A DNA stretch of 64,000 nt from Bifidobacterium sp. ESL0763 (GCF_029433395.1 NZ_JAQTHW010000002.1:682001-746000), one strand, 5' to 3'; numbered from the stretch's first letter, positions 28,430 to 38,603 are shown. Numbers and translations: made by a program. Notes: generated by a model from the letters alone, not told the origin.

Positions 28430-28665
28430 GTGGTCTGGCCGGCTGGCTGTCGCGGAAGCTACATTTGTCTGACCGGGCACGTCCAAACGTTGCGTTTGTA
28501 GCTGAGAAGTTTGTGGAGGCTACGTTTACAAGGTTAGGTGGTTCTTCGTCTTGCTTTTGTAGCCGGGATGTTGGCGGAGGCTACATTTGCAAGGTTGGGG
28601 AGTGCCTTGTCTTGCTTTTGTAGCTGGAATATCGGTTGAGGCTACATTTGCGTCATGGGAATTCG
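28430..28665. repeat. 61-bp tandem repeats, left of the LRR gene
   Basis: Units start at 28491, 28552 and 28613, exactly 61 bp apart, with half a unit before them from about 28430. Each unit contains TTTGTAGC, about 16 bp, then GCTACATTTG or GCTACGTTTA, so each can fold into a hairpin (TGTAGC/GCTACA). No coding capacity was recognised. The same family recurs after the LRR gene at 32178-32340. Confidence 0.8.
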
Positions 28666-28787
28666 CCTCGTGTTATGTGTGCCGGATGGCCGTTGTCGGA
28701 TGGGTGTCGGCGATGCGATCGACCGCTGGCCACATGTTGGGTTTCCGGCTGTTTCCCGTGTGTTACGCGTTTGGTATCACATTGCGC

Positions 28788-28793
28788 TAGAAT
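28788..28793 (+). promoter_or_regulatory. Candidate -10 element of the LRR gene
   Basis: TAGAAT lies 75 bp before the start codon; TTACGC (28763-28768) at 19 bp is a weak -35. A ribosome binding site AGAGGA follows in the leader. Confidence 0.35.
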
Positions 28794-28867
28794 GTAATCC
28801 TGTTGGTCCGTTAAGCGCCTGGTTTGAGCGATAAGCCGCTTCGGCGGGTGAGCAAGAGGATTGCGCA

Positions 28868-31800
28868 ATGAGAAGGTTGGTGTCGGGCGTGGCGACGGTG
28901 TTGGCCGCGTTGTCGATGTTGCTCGGCCTTGCTCCGTCGCTGGCGTCCGCCGCCACTCTCGATCGGGGGGGGGTATCCGTCGCTGAGCCTTCGCACGGCT
29001 TGATTTCCCATGGCGGGGAGCCGAGGGACCATGGGTTGGCCGATGCGGGTTCTCCGTTGGGCGGCCGTGGTTCCGGCGGTGCGGGTGGTGTGGCCGCGCG
29101 TGATTATGACGATTGCGATCCTGACTATTGCGACCATTCGGATGGCACCACTTGGAACAATCCGATCAACCAGTTCTTTCCCGATCCTGTGGTTGCTCAG
29201 GCGGTAGCTGACAAGCTGGGTGTGAGCGTCACCGCCTCCTTCACCCTGCAGATGGGTGATTCCATCACCAGCCTTGATCTCAATAACAAGGGCGTCACGA
29301 GTCTGGACGGCACCGAGTGCTTGCGTAACATGACGTCGCTTGCTGCTAAATACAACAACATCTCCAAGCTGCCTTGGCTGAAGATGGCAGTTTGGTCCCA
29401 GAACTGGAAAAGTCTCAAATCACTTGATCTTGCCCACAACCAGCTCAGGAACGTTCATCAGCTCGAATACGTGAATGGTCTGACGTATCTCAGTTTGTGC
29501 GACAATAAACTAGATGACAGCGGCGACTTGCAGGCGCTGAGGGGTCTGCCGGACGGGAACGGCAACTATCCCGAGCAGACGCTTACCTATCTGGATTTGA
29601 GCATCAATCAGATTTCCGATATCAGCAGTCTTAGGAACCTGACCAAGCTGCAGCATTTGTTTGTCAATGTCAATACGATATCCGTCCTTCCCAATCTCTC
29701 AGGACGGCCCTGGCCACAGCTTGTCGAACTCAATCTTGGTTCGAACCAATTGACGGACCTGACGCAGCTGAAATACGTCACCTCCGTGCAGAGCCTGGCT
29801 CTTTATATTGACAAGCTTGATGACAGCTCCAATTTGGCGGCGTTGCAGTCGTGCACGCATTTGAGACAGCTTGATCTGACTCATAACAACATCTCGGACC
29901 TGGGTTTCCTGGCTCCCATGATGTGGCTGGTAAACGTGTATCCCGGTGACAATGAGATCGCGGATATGTCGGTGCTTGCGAGACTGCCGAACCTGTTGGA
30001 GCAGCCCACGCCAGCCTGGCCCGTTCCGCTGGCTTACCAGCGTCTGACCGCGCCGAAGCAGCGGGCGAGGACGGGTAGGCCGCTGACGCTTGATGTGGCG
30101 GGGATGCTCAAGGGTGGCGATAACTCGTCTTTGGCGCTTTCCGACGCGAATCCCTCGGCCGAGTTCAGCTCGGCCAACGGCAAGGCGACGTGGCAGTCGG
30201 TGCCGGCCGGTGGCACGAGTGCGACGGTGAGGTTCAGCGAGCCGGTGCCGTTCGGCTCGTCGGGGGCGACCACGGAGTTCAACGGGACGGTCACCCAGCC
30301 CTACTCGTATGGCTTCGACGTGAGCTTCACCGGCCAGGACGGCACGACGCTTTCGCCGACGCAGGATGTCGACGAGGGAGCCAAGGCGACGAGGCCCACC
30401 GTCACGCCGACGCCCTCCAACGCGGGGCTGAGCTTCATGGGCTGGGGAGTTCCGGCCGATGGCGCGAGTGGCGGCCGCGGCAGAATGAAGGTCTATGATT
30501 TCGATGCCGCGGTCACCAAGGACCTGACCGTCTACCCGCTGTGGGGCGTGCGATGGGGCTCCGGTGGCGCGGCCGGGACGTGCACGATGGGCATCGATAC
30601 CATCCGGACCTGCTTCCCCGACACGCACCTGGCCGCGAAGGTCGCCTCGACCCTGGGTTCGTCCCGTGCCGTCACCGACGTCCTCACCCAGGCCGACGCC
30701 GAGTCGATCGGCGAACTGGATGGTCAGAACAGTGGCATCACCGACCTGCAGGGCATGCAACTGTTGACGAAGATAGCGAAATGCTACCTGTTCAATGGCA
30801 TTCCCGTTTCGGCGACGCCCAATACCATCAGCGATTTGACGCCGTTGTCGAACCTGGTGTCGTTGGAAAAGTTGGTGCTCTACGACAACCGGGTAACTGA
30901 CATCAGTATGCTTGGCAAGCTCACGGCGATGCAGTACTTTGATGTGGGCCAGAATTCAATCTCCGACATCTCGGTGCTGGAACACATGCCGAGCATCTGG
31001 TATTTGGGACTGCAATACAACCGGATTTCCGATATCGCGCCGTTGAAGAACCTGCATCTGCTACGGGAATGCTATCTCGAGTTCAACAACCTATCCGATC
31101 TCGAGCAACTGCGTGACGCGAGCATGCCCAATCTAAGGGTGTTGCAGGTTTCGGATAATGGCAATCTGCCCGATCTGAACCCGGTCGCCCATTTCACCAC
31201 ATTGACGACGTTCAGCGCCCGTGACGATAACGTCACCGACATCACTCCCTTGGCCGGGATGACCCACATGCACGGGCTGGAGTTGAAAGGCAACAGTATT
31301 TCGGATTTGACCGCCCTGGCCGGGATGACCGATCTGCGCAACGCGGAGCTGTACGAGAACGACATCGCCGACATCACTCCGTTGGAAGGCATGGGTCGGC
31401 TGTCCACGCTTTACATGGCGCACAATAAGGTCTCCGATGTGTCGCCGTTGGCCGGCCTGACAAGCCTGACTCAGGTCGATCTCTCATACAACGCCGTAGC
31501 GGATGCATCGGGCCTGCGCAGCCTTTCCAATCTGAACTATCTGAGGATCAATGACGAGGCCATCACCCGTCCGTCGGTCGTGGCGGATCCGGATGTGCGG
31601 GTGGAGTCGGCAATCGGCGTGGACGGCACGCATGTGGCGCCGACTGGCGGCTCGATGGCGCCGATGGATGGCGTCTACGATCCGGTGAGTGGCAACGCGG
31701 TGTGGGCCAAACGGGCGGAGGACGGCACTGCGTCGCTCGGCTTCGATGCGACCGTTTCCATCGGGTCGGCGTCGGCGGTCTATTCCGGCACCATCACCCA

Positions 31801-32155
31801 GCCGTACACGGTCACCAAATACGCGGTGACGGTGGACCGGGGCGACGGGTCGGCGCCGACCTCGAACCGGGTCGCGCTGGGCCAGCCGGTGCCCGATCCG
31901 GGCAGACCCTCGCGTGCCGGCTACCGGTTCATGGGCTGGACCACGGACACCAGCGGCAATGGGCCGGCCGTGGACTTCGATACGGCGACGGTCTCGGGCG
32001 ATGTGACGTTGCATGCGATGTGGCGTGCGGTGTCGTCGTCGGTGCCGCTGACCGGCCGGGACCCGTGGGTCTGCTGGCTGCTGCTGGCCGGCGCGCTGGC
32101 GCTGGCGGTGCTGGCGGCCCGCCGCACCGCCAGGGCCATGCGCGCCAGGCGATAG
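28868..32155 (+). CDS. Internalin-like leucine-rich-repeat surface protein
   Basis: This is a predicted cell-surface protein of 1095 residues. A signal peptide (to about residue 29, LASAA) is followed by the poly-G-encoded RGG. A first block of leucine-rich repeats spans about 130-375 (LTYLDLSINQISDISSLRNL). A Listeria-Bacteroides-type B-repeat lies near 478-560 (GLSFMGWGVP). A second LRR block spans about 614-895, and a second B-repeat about 979-1056 (GYRFMGWTTD). The end has VPLTG, a membrane segment and basic residues, a sortase-type anchor with V for L. The same architecture occurs in adhesins and host-interaction proteins. It stands alone between repeat arrays and is less GC-rich than its neighbours inside the LRR blocks. 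Confidence 0.88.
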   Translation: MRRLVSGVATVLAALSMLLGLAPSLASAATLDRGGVSVAEPSHGLISHGGEPRDHGLADAGSPLGGRGSGGAGGVAARDYDDCDPDYCDHSDGTTWNNPINQFFPDPVVAQAVADKLGVSVTASFTLQMGDSITSLDLNNKGVTSLDGTECLRNMTSLAAKYNNISKLPWLKMAVWSQNWKSLKSLDLAHNQLRNVHQLEYVNGLTYLSLCDNKLDDSGDLQALRGLPDGNGNYPEQTLTYLDLSINQISDISSLRNLTKLQHLFVNVNTISVLPNLSGRPWPQLVELNLGSNQLTDLTQLKYVTSVQSLALYIDKLDDSSNLAALQSCTHLRQLDLTHNNISDLGFLAPMMWLVNVYPGDNEIADMSVLARLPNLLEQPTPAWPVPLAYQRLTAPKQRARTGRPLTLDVAGMLKGGDNSSLALSDANPSAEFSSANGKATWQSVPAGGTSATVRFSEPVPFGSSGATTEFNGTVTQPYSYGFDVSFTGQDGTTLSPTQDVDEGAKATRPTVTPTPSNAGLSFMGWGVPADGASGGRGRMKVYDFDAAVTKDLTVYPLWGVRWGSGGAAGTCTMGIDTIRTCFPDTHLAAKVASTLGSSRAVTDVLTQADAESIGELDGQNSGITDLQGMQLLTKIAKCYLFNGIPVSATPNTISDLTPLSNLVSLEKLVLYDNRVTDISMLGKLTAMQYFDVGQNSISDISVLEHMPSIWYLGLQYNRISDIAPLKNLHLLRECYLEFNNLSDLEQLRDASMPNLRVLQVSDNGNLPDLNPVAHFTTLTTFSARDDNVTDITPLAGMTHMHGLELKGNSISDLTALAGMTDLRNAELYENDIADITPLEGMGRLSTLYMAHNKVSDVSPLAGLTSLTQVDLSYNAVADASGLRSLSNLNYLRINDEAITRPSVVADPDVRVESAIGVDGTHVAPTGGSMAPMDGVYDPVSGNAVWAKRAEDGTASLGFDATVSIGSASAVYSGTITQPYTVTKYAVTVDRGDGSAPTSNRVALGQPVPDPGRPSRAGYRFMGWTTDTSGNGPAVDFDTATVSGDVTLHAMWRAVSSSVPLTGRDPWVCWLLLAGALALAVLAARRTARAMRARR
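28965..28973 (+). repeat. Nine-G homopolymer at the start of the LRR gene
   Basis: Nine consecutive G lie in codons 33-36, just after the predicted signal-peptide cleavage site. In the present state the frame is open. Loss or gain of one or two G would shift the frame close to the start and abolish the protein. Confidence 0.9.
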
Positions 32156-32177
32156 GCGGCCGTTGTCCGAGCCCGGT

Positions 32178-32340
32178 TTGTCGTATGAGTAAATCCCAAA
32201 GCTACAAAAGGCTGGCGGATGATCCGCTGCCCAGGCTTTTGGCGCTTAAAGTTCGGTGGAAGCGACAAATGCGTCATGAGGACCGGCTTTATGACCCGTT
32301 TGTAGCTCATATTCCAGCGGATGCGACAAATGGGTCATAA
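32178..32340. repeat. 61-bp repeats, right of the LRR gene
   Basis: Units start near 32178, 32238 and 32299, with spacing of 60 and 61 bp. TTTGTAGCTCATATTCCAGC followed by GATGCGACAAATGGGTCAT aligns with TTTGTAGCTGGAATATCGG followed by GAGGCTACATTTGCGTCAT in the left array (28616 onward). The two arrays are therefore of one family, in the same orientation, on both sides of the surface-protein gene. Confidence 0.7.
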
Positions 32341-32472
32341 GGTCGCCGATTCGCTGTCGTCGCCTCCACGACTTTGCGCCGCTGTCTGCCTGCTGAGACC
32401 AAACGTCGTCGCGCCCGCCGGTTCCGCTAGTCTGAGACGATAACGATTGGGACAAAGCGGCGGAGGTGAGCC

Positions 32473-33243
32473 ATGGCATTGGCGGTTCGGGTCATTCCAT
32501 GCCTGGACGTGGACGACGGGCGCGTGGTCAAGGGCGTGCATTTCGAGCATCTCAGGGACGCCGGCGACCCGGTGGAACTGGCGTCGCGCTATTACGCCGA
32601 GGGCGCCGACGAGCTCACCTTCCTCGACGTCACCGCCTCGAGCGGCCACCGGCAGACCATGCGCGACGTCGTCGCCCGCACCGCCGGCCAGCTCTTCATC
32701 CCGCTCACCGTGGGCGGGGGCGTGCGCACCGCCGACGACGTGGACGCGCTGCTGCGATGCGGCGCCGACAAGGTGAGCGTCAACACCGCCGCCATCAACG
32801 ACCCCGGGCTGATCGGCCGGGTCGCGCAACGTTTCGGCAACCAGGTGCTGGTCCTCTCCGTCGACGCCAGACGCGAGCGGGGGGAGCGGCGCACCCAATC
32901 CGGCTACGAGCTCACCACGATGGGCGGCCGGCGCAGCACCGGCATCGATGCGCTCGAATGGGTGCGGCGGGCCGAACGCCTGGGTGCCGGCGAGATCCTG
33001 CTCAACTCCATGGACGCCGATGGCACCGGCGACGGCTTCGATCTCGAGATGATCCGCGCCGTGCGTGGCGTGGTCGGCCTGCCGCTCATCGCCAGCGGTG
33101 GCGCCGGCAGGCTCGAGGACTTCCCGCCGGCAGTCGAGGCCGGGGCCGACGCGGTGCTCGCCGCCTCCGTCTTCCATTACGGCACCCTCACCATCGGCCA
33201 GGTCAAGCGCACGCTGCGCGAGCATGGCATTCCCGTGCGCTGA
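32473..33243 (+). CDS. hisF: Imidazole glycerol phosphate synthase subunit HisF
   Basis: This is the cyclase subunit that with HisH makes imidazole-glycerol phosphate and AICAR. The catalytic Asp region [15 protein letters not shown] and VLSVDARR with the second Asp are visible, as is [13 protein letters not shown]. At 256 residues it has the normal length. GGAGGTGA precedes the ATG, and TAGTCT near 32428 is a possible -10. hisI follows after about 120 bp. Confidence 0.96.
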   Translation: MALAVRVIPCLDVDDGRVVKGVHFEHLRDAGDPVELASRYYAEGADELTFLDVTASSGHRQTMRDVVARTAGQLFIPLTVGGGVRTADDVDALLRCGADKVSVNTAAINDPGLIGRVAQRFGNQVLVLSVDARRERGERRTQSGYELTTMGGRRSTGIDALEWVRRAERLGAGEILLNSMDADGTGDGFDLEMIRAVRGVVGLPLIASGGAGRLEDFPPAVEAGADAVLAASVFHYGTLTIGQVKRTLREHGIPVR

Positions 33244-33366
33244 ACCGGAGTCCGTTGCATCGGCAGCGGCCCGGCGCCCCACGGTCCGTCATATGGAATG
33301 GGCATAGTCACCACAAAGCCGCCCCGCTATGCTTCGAGCTAATACCACGACAAGGAAGACTGGCAC

Positions 33367-33801
33367 ATGGCACAACGCACGAACGAAGACGTAAACGCAG
33401 ACGCGAAGGCAAACGCGAACGTAAACGCGAACGACACCGCGGCAGGCACCCTCGATCCCGCCATCGCCGCGCGGCTCAAGCACGATGACAAGGGGCTCGT
33501 GGCCGCCGTCATCCAGCAATACGATTCCGGCCAGGTGCTGATGGTCGGCTATATGGACGACGAGGCGCTGCGTCGGACGCTGACGACCGGCCGCGTCACC
33601 TTCTGGTCGCGCTCCCGGCAGGAATACTGGCGCAAGGGCGACACCTCCGGGCACGTGCAGTACGTGAAGGCCGTCTCGCTGGACTGCGACGGCGACGCGC
33701 TGCTCGTCGAGGTCGACCAGGTCGGCGCCGCCTGCCACACCGGTGCGCGCTCATGCTTCGAGGCCGGCGGCCCCCTGCCCGCGTCCATCGGACACAGATG
33801 A
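33367..33801 (+). CDS. hisI: Phosphoribosyl-AMP cyclohydrolase
   Basis: It hydrolyses the ring of phosphoribosyl-AMP in histidine synthesis. The metal motifs [15 protein letters not shown] and [12 protein letters not shown] are present. The first 28 residues or so are low-complexity (Asn/Ala/Asp, encoded by an imperfect 12-bp repeat AACGCGAACGTA) and do not belong to the enzyme. It lacks the fused HisE domain; hisE is separate at 35837. Confidence 0.95.
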   Translation: MAQRTNEDVNADAKANANVNANDTAAGTLDPAIAARLKHDDKGLVAAVIQQYDSGQVLMVGYMDDEALRRTLTTGRVTFWSRSRQEYWRKGDTSGHVQYVKAVSLDCDGDALLVEVDQVGAACHTGARSCFEAGGPLPASIGHR

Positions 33802-33887
33802 CCGGAAGAGGCCGGTGCCCGAAAACGGCCGGCGAGACGCGGTGGCGTATGATGGCTTGCAGTTGTGATTTCGAGCAATGAGGTGCC

Positions 33888-34841
33888 ATGATGCTGAGCT
33901 ATATTCCCTCGCCGACGATCTCCCGGTTCTCGATAGGGCCGGTGACCATCCGCTTCTACGCGCTGTGCATCCTCGCGGGCATCGTCCTGGCCGTCTGGAT
34001 CACCTACCGGCGCTGGAAGCGCTACGGCGGCGACTTCGACCAGATCCTCGACATCACCCTGTGCGCGGTGCCCGCCGGCATCGTCGGCGCGCGCCTCTAC
34101 CACGTGGTGACCACCCCCGAGCGTTTCTTCGGCCCGAACGGCGACCCGATGGAGATCCTGCGCATCTGGCACGGCGGGCTCGGTATCTGGGGCAGCGTGC
34201 TGCTCGGGGCGCTGGCCGTGTGGGCGTGGTGCCGCCACAAGCACTATCCCACCGCCCTGCTGGCCGACGCCGTGGCTCCCGCGCTTCTGGTGGCGCAGGC
34301 GGTCGGACGCCTGGGCAACTGGTTCAACCAGGAGCTCTACGGCGCGCCGACCACACTGCCCTGGGGCTTGAAGCTCAACACCGCGGGCACGGCCATCGGC
34401 CAGGGGGAGCAGTGCTACAACGGTGCCACCTGCCCCACCGGCACGCTGTTCCAGCCCACCTTCCTCTACGAGATGATCTGGAACCTCGTCGGCGCCGCGC
34501 TCATCGTCTGGGTCGGCGCCAGGATAGGCCGCCGTCTCAGGGCCGGCAGCCTCTTCGCCCTCTATGTGATTTGGTACACGGCCGGGCGCACCTGGATCGA
34601 GGCGCTGCGCATCGACTTCGCCCACGAGTTCCTGGGCGTGCGCGTCAACGTGTGGGTCTCGATGGTCGTCTTCGTGCTCGGCGTCATCGCATTCATCCTC
34701 ATCCAGCGCCTCGGCTCGCGCACCCCGGAGCTCGCCGAGCGGCTGCGCACCCTCACCGAGGTGGAGGAGCGCGCCGAAGAGGAGCGCGAGGCCGAGCATG
34801 AGCGCGCCAGGGCCGAGCGCAGGAGCGGCAAGAAGCAGTAG
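33888..34841 (+). CDS. lgt: Prolipoprotein diacylglyceryl transferase
   Basis: This membrane enzyme transfers diacylglycerol to the lipobox Cys of prolipoproteins. The Lgt signature VGRLGNWFNQELYG, HGGLGIWGSVLLG and several membrane segments are visible. The 317 residues include a charged, Glu/Arg-rich C-terminal tail of about 40. GAGGTG precedes the ATG. Its substrates would include the lipoprotein encoded at 13931-15712. Confidence 0.95.
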   Translation: MMLSYIPSPTISRFSIGPVTIRFYALCILAGIVLAVWITYRRWKRYGGDFDQILDITLCAVPAGIVGARLYHVVTTPERFFGPNGDPMEILRIWHGGLGIWGSVLLGALAVWAWCRHKHYPTALLADAVAPALLVAQAVGRLGNWFNQELYGAPTTLPWGLKLNTAGTAIGQGEQCYNGATCPTGTLFQPTFLYEMIWNLVGAALIVWVGARIGRRLRAGSLFALYVIWYTAGRTWIEALRIDFAHEFLGVRVNVWVSMVVFVLGVIAFILIQRLGSRTPELAERLRTLTEVEERAEEEREAEHERARAERRSGKKQ

Positions 34842-35127
34842 GCGGCGCGAAGTCGGACACGGCGCCGTTGCCAGTTACGTCATCATGGCGAAACAGCGCC
34901 GACACCGATGAGATGGTCCGACGCCTCGACGCCGCAACCGCGGATACCGGTAACGGCCGAGGGCATGACGGCACAACCGCAGACGCCGGTGACGCAGCAA
35001 CGGAACGACCACAAAAATAGACAAAGTATAATTCATTGTTGCCTATCTGCGGGAATCACGTTTTCGCAACCGACCGGAGCCCTGCTGGCAGGCCGCAAGT
35101 CGCTCATATCGCATAGTATGGAAAGCT

Positions 35128-35793
35128 ATGACCATTCAAATCGCACCAAGCATTCTTTCGGCGGATTTCTGCAATCTGCAGCGTGATATCCAGGCCATCG
35201 ACCACGCCGACATGGTCCACGTGGACGTGATGGACCACCATTTCGTGCCCAACCTCACCCTCGGCGAGCCCATCGTCAAGCGCATCTGCGAGGTCAGCGA
35301 ACTGCCCGTCGACGTCCACCTGATGATCGAGGACCCGGACCGCTGGGCACCCGAATACGCGAAGCTCGGTGCGGCCTCGGTGAGCTTCCACATGGGAGCC
35401 GTACACGCCCCGGTGCGCCTGGCGCGCCAGCTGCACGAGATGGGCTGCAAGGCCTGCCTGGCGGTGCGTCCCGCCGAGCCGGTCGAGCCGATCTTCGACA
35501 TCCTCGACGAGTTCGACATGATCCTGGTGATGACCGTGGAGCCCGGCTTCGGCGGCCAGAAGTTCCTCGACAACCAGATGCCCAAGGTGCGCCGCCTGCG
35601 CGACGAGATCACGCGCCGCGGCCTGAAGACCCACATCGAGGTCGACGGCGGCGTGAGCTCCAAGACCGCGCACATCGTGGCCGAGGCCGGAGCCGACGTG
35701 CTCGTGGCCGGTTCCGCGGTCTACGGCGCTAGCGACCGCGACCAGGCGATCGACGATATCCGCACGCAGGCGCAGGCCGCCTACCGCGACTGA
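35128..35793 (+). CDS. rpe: Ribulose-phosphate 3-epimerase
   Basis: It interconverts ribulose 5-phosphate and xylulose 5-phosphate, which feed the bifid shunt. [39 protein letters not shown] and VDGGVSS identify it. The length of 221 residues is normal. There is no Shine-Dalgarno; TAGTAT (35114-35119) lies 8 bp before the ATG, suggesting a leaderless mRNA. An upstream TATAAT at 35027-35032 is an alternative promoter. Confidence 0.96.
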   Translation: MTIQIAPSILSADFCNLQRDIQAIDHADMVHVDVMDHHFVPNLTLGEPIVKRICEVSELPVDVHLMIEDPDRWAPEYAKLGAASVSFHMGAVHAPVRLARQLHEMGCKACLAVRPAEPVEPIFDILDEFDMILVMTVEPGFGGQKFLDNQMPKVRRLRDEITRRGLKTHIEVDGGVSSKTAHIVAEAGADVLVAGSAVYGASDRDQAIDDIRTQAQAAYRD

Positions 35794-35836
35794 GGCCTGC
35801 CGGCACGGCAGGAACGGGAAACCGAAAGGGAAGAGG

Positions 35837-36100
35837 ATGAAGACATTCGAATCGCTGTTCGAGGAGCTTTCAGGCAAGGCGGCAGCGCACGCCGAGGGCT
35901 CGAAGACCGTCGACGAGCTCGACCGCGGCACCCACTTCATCGGCAAGAAGATTGCCGAGGAGGCGGGGGAGACTTGGATCGCGGCCGAATACGAAGGCGC
36001 CGAACGCACGGCCGAGGAGATGAGCCAGCTCATCTACCACCTGCAGGTGATGATGATCGACCGCGGCATCAGCCTCGACGACATCTACCGGAACCTGTAG
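35837..36100 (+). CDS. hisE: Phosphoribosyl-ATP pyrophosphatase
   Basis: It hydrolyses phosphoribosyl-ATP in the second step of histidine synthesis. The 87 residues include [10 protein letters not shown] and [19 protein letters not shown], the MazG-like metal-binding helices. Adjacent hisG makes its substrate, and the two are co-transcribed (38 bp gap). Confidence 0.95.
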   Translation: MKTFESLFEELSGKAAAHAEGSKTVDELDRGTHFIGKKIAEEAGETWIAAEYEGAERTAEEMSQLIYHLQVMMIDRGISLDDIYRNL

Positions 36101-36137
36101 GAAACCCGACATCAGAAACCCAAGGAGGCGATGACCC

Positions 36138-36989
36138 ATGTTACGAATCGCGGTGCCCAACAAGGGCATGCTCTCCCAGCCCGCGTGGAGCCTGCTCGAC
36201 GAGGCCGGCTACCAGCTGCGCAGCCAGCCGCGCCAGCTGGTGGTCGAGGACCACGACAACGACGTGGAGCTCTTCTACCTGCGCCCGCTCGACATCGCGA
36301 TCTACGTGGGCCAGGGCGCCATCGACATCGGCATCACCGGCCGTGACATGCTGCTCAACACCGACACCGAGGCCAGCGAGGACATCCCGTTGGGCTTCGG
36401 CGCCTCCACCTTCCGCTTCGCCGCGCCGCAGGATTCGCCGATCCGCACGCTCGAAGACATCGAAGGCAAGCGCATCGCCAGCTCCTTCGACAAGCTCGTG
36501 GCCGACTACCTGGCCCGCCACGGCATCACCGCGCGCATCACCCACTTGGACGGCGCCGTGGAATCCTCGGTGCAGCTGGGCGTGGCCGACCTCATCGCCG
36601 ACGTGGTCTCCACGGGCGCCACCCTGCGCAACGCCGGCCTGCGCACCTTCGGCGAGCCGCTGCTCAGGAGCGAGGCCGTCCTCATCCGCTCCTCAAGCAT
36701 CGACGCCGACGACAAACGTCTGGTCACCTTCCGGCGTCGCGTCGAGGGCGTGCTCACCGCCCGCCGCTACGTGATGATGGACTACGACGTGCCCGTCTCC
36801 AAGGTCGCCGCCGCCGTCGCCATCGCCTCCGGGCTGGAAAGCCCGACCATCTCGCCGCTGCGCGACCAGCAGTGGTGCGCCGTGCGCGTGATGGTGCCGC
36901 GCAACGAGGTCAACCGGATCATGGACGCGCTCTACGACGTCGGCGCCCGAGCCATCATCGTCACCGCCCTGCAGGCCTCGAGGATCTAA
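36138..36989 (+). CDS. hisG: ATP phosphoribosyltransferase (long form)
   Basis: It catalyses the first, feedback-controlled step of histidine synthesis. The 283 residues are the long form with a C-terminal regulatory ACT-like domain ([20 protein letters not shown]), so HisZ is not needed. [19 protein letters not shown] and [10 protein letters not shown] are typical. AAGGAGGCGATG precedes the ATG. Confidence 0.96.
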   Translation: MLRIAVPNKGMLSQPAWSLLDEAGYQLRSQPRQLVVEDHDNDVELFYLRPLDIAIYVGQGAIDIGITGRDMLLNTDTEASEDIPLGFGASTFRFAAPQDSPIRTLEDIEGKRIASSFDKLVADYLARHGITARITHLDGAVESSVQLGVADLIADVVSTGATLRNAGLRTFGEPLLRSEAVLIRSSSIDADDKRLVTFRRRVEGVLTARRYVMMDYDVPVSKVAAAVAIASGLESPTISPLRDQQWCAVRVMVPRNEVNRIMDALYDVGARAIIVTALQASRI

Positions 36990-36995
36990 CCGCAG

Positions 36996-37610
36996 ATGAC
37001 CATGAGAATGCCAAGGATACCAAGCCGCTACAGCCCGGATGCCAGGGACCTGTTCTTCACCGTCCCCAACCTCATCAGCCTGCTGCGCATCGTCTCCATA
37101 CCCTTCATCGCCATGCTGATCGCCAGCCGAAGGATGGTCCCCGCCCTCGTTGTGCTCGCCCTTTCGGCGGCCAGCGACGGGCTCGACGGCATCATCGCCC
37201 GCAAGTTCAACCAGGTCAGCCGCATCGGCCAGATCCTCGACCCGGTGGCCGACCGCCTGCTCATCTTCTGCAGCATCCTCGCCCTCGGCCTGGCCGGGAT
37301 CATCCCCTGGTGGATGCTCATCATCGTGGGCATCAGGGACCTGATCCTGCTGGTGCTCATCGTCGTGCTCGCCCAGCACGACTACGGCCCGCTGCCCGTC
37401 CACTTCGTGGGCAAGGCCGGCACCGCGCTGCTCATGATCGCCATCACCGCCCTGATCTTCGCCGACCTGTGGCACAACCTCTTCACCACGCTTCTGCACC
37501 TGGCGGCACTCGCCGCCGGCATCTGGGGCATCATCCTCTACTGGCTCGCCGGCTACATCTACATCCGTCAGGGCGTCACGCTCATCCACCGCGACCGCGG
37601 GCGCAGGTAG
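36996..37610 (+). CDS. CDP-alcohol phosphatidyltransferase (PgsA-type)
   Basis: It transfers a phosphatidyl group from CDP-diacylglycerol to an alcohol, probably glycerol phosphate. The CDP-alcohol motif is complete: DGLDGIIARKF followed by G and two Asp in GQILDPVADR. There are about five membrane segments in 204 residues. It starts 6 bp after hisG. In Mycobacterium the homologous position before two DUF881 genes is held by pgsA2, which supports a link with envelope growth. The exact product is unproven. Confidence 0.9.
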   Translation: MTMRMPRIPSRYSPDARDLFFTVPNLISLLRIVSIPFIAMLIASRRMVPALVVLALSAASDGLDGIIARKFNQVSRIGQILDPVADRLLIFCSILALGLAGIIPWWMLIIVGIRDLILLVLIVVLAQHDYGPLPVHFVGKAGTALLMIAITALIFADLWHNLFTTLLHLAALAAGIWGIILYWLAGYIYIRQGVTLIHRDRGRR

Positions 37611-37616
37611 CGGCCT

Positions 37617-38603
37617 ATGGCAACCCAGAGCGAGGAGCGGCCCGCCGCCTTTCCCGTGCGTCCCGACGCCACGCCGGTGCGCCGCAGGGCCGCCTTCTCC
37701 CAGCAGGCACGAAATCTGGGTACCTGGCACGCCCTGACGCCCGAGGAGGCCGACTCGCTGGAGAACCGGCACCGGCGCAAGGTCGACGACGACAGCCTGA
37801 GGCTCATCGACGACCTCACCAACCGCCCGCTCGACCCGCTCTTCTCCGACGCCCGACTGACGCAGGGCAAGCCACGCTCGCCGTTCACCGTCTGGGCGAC
37901 GCGCGTGATCGTCTTCGTCATCTGCGTGGCCGTGGGCCTGGCCGGCAGCGTCTTCGTCCGCCAGCTCAACACCGACCCGCGCAAGCAGGTGCGCAAAAGC
38001 CTCATCGCCGAGCAGCAGCGCCAGAACGCCGAGTTCGACAAGCTCAGCGGCGAGGTCACCGACCTGCACAGCCAGGTCAGCAAGCGGTCCAAGTCCATGC
38101 CCGCCTCCGCGCTCGACCCCACCCTGGCCGCCGACGAGATGGCCAACGGCACGGTGGGCGTCAAGGGTCCCGGCGTGGTCATCACCATGGCCGACCCCAC
38201 CGCCGCCGACGGCCAGAGGCAGCAGGGCGCCACTCCGCGCGAGACCACCGGCGAGCCGATCCGCGTGGTCACCGACGCCGACATCCAGACCATGGTCTCG
38301 CTGCTCTGGAGCCTGGGAGCCGAGGCAATCGCGGTCAACGGCCACCGCATCGGCGCCTCCACCTCGGTGCGCACCGCCGGGCAGAGCATCCTCATCGGCG
38401 TCGACCAGATATCCAGTCCGTATAAGATAGAGGCGATAGGCAACCGCAGGACCCTCGCCAACGGCGTGGGCAAGCGGGCGCAACCGGCGCTCTACGGCCA
38501 GTTCGAGCAGATGGGCATCCATCCGCACGTCAAGACCTCGGCGTCGCTGCGCATGCCGGCAGCGCAGAGCGCGGACCTCAAGCAAGCGAAAAGGAGCAAG
38601 TGA
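37617..38603 (+). CDS. DUF881 membrane protein, first copy
   Basis: This is a single-pass membrane protein of 328 residues. A cytoplasmic N-terminal part of about 95 residues is followed by a membrane segment (IVFVICVAVGLAGSVFV), a helical linker, then the DUF881 domain (GPGVVITMADP, SLLWSLGAEAIAVNGHRIG). The family is structurally related to the periplasmic part of division proteins such as FtsQ/DivIC partners and is encoded near division genes. It resembles Rv1823. It overlaps the next start by 1 bp. Confidence 0.85.
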   Translation: MATQSEERPAAFPVRPDATPVRRRAAFSQQARNLGTWHALTPEEADSLENRHRRKVDDDSLRLIDDLTNRPLDPLFSDARLTQGKPRSPFTVWATRVIVFVICVAVGLAGSVFVRQLNTDPRKQVRKSLIAEQQRQNAEFDKLSGEVTDLHSQVSKRSKSMPASALDPTLAADEMANGTVGVKGPGVVITMADPTAADGQRQQGATPRETTGEPIRVVTDADIQTMVSLLWSLGAEAIAVNGHRIGASTSVRTAGQSILIGVDQISSPYKIEAIGNRRTLANGVGKRAQPALYGQFEQMGIHPHVKTSASLRMPAAQSADLKQAKRSK

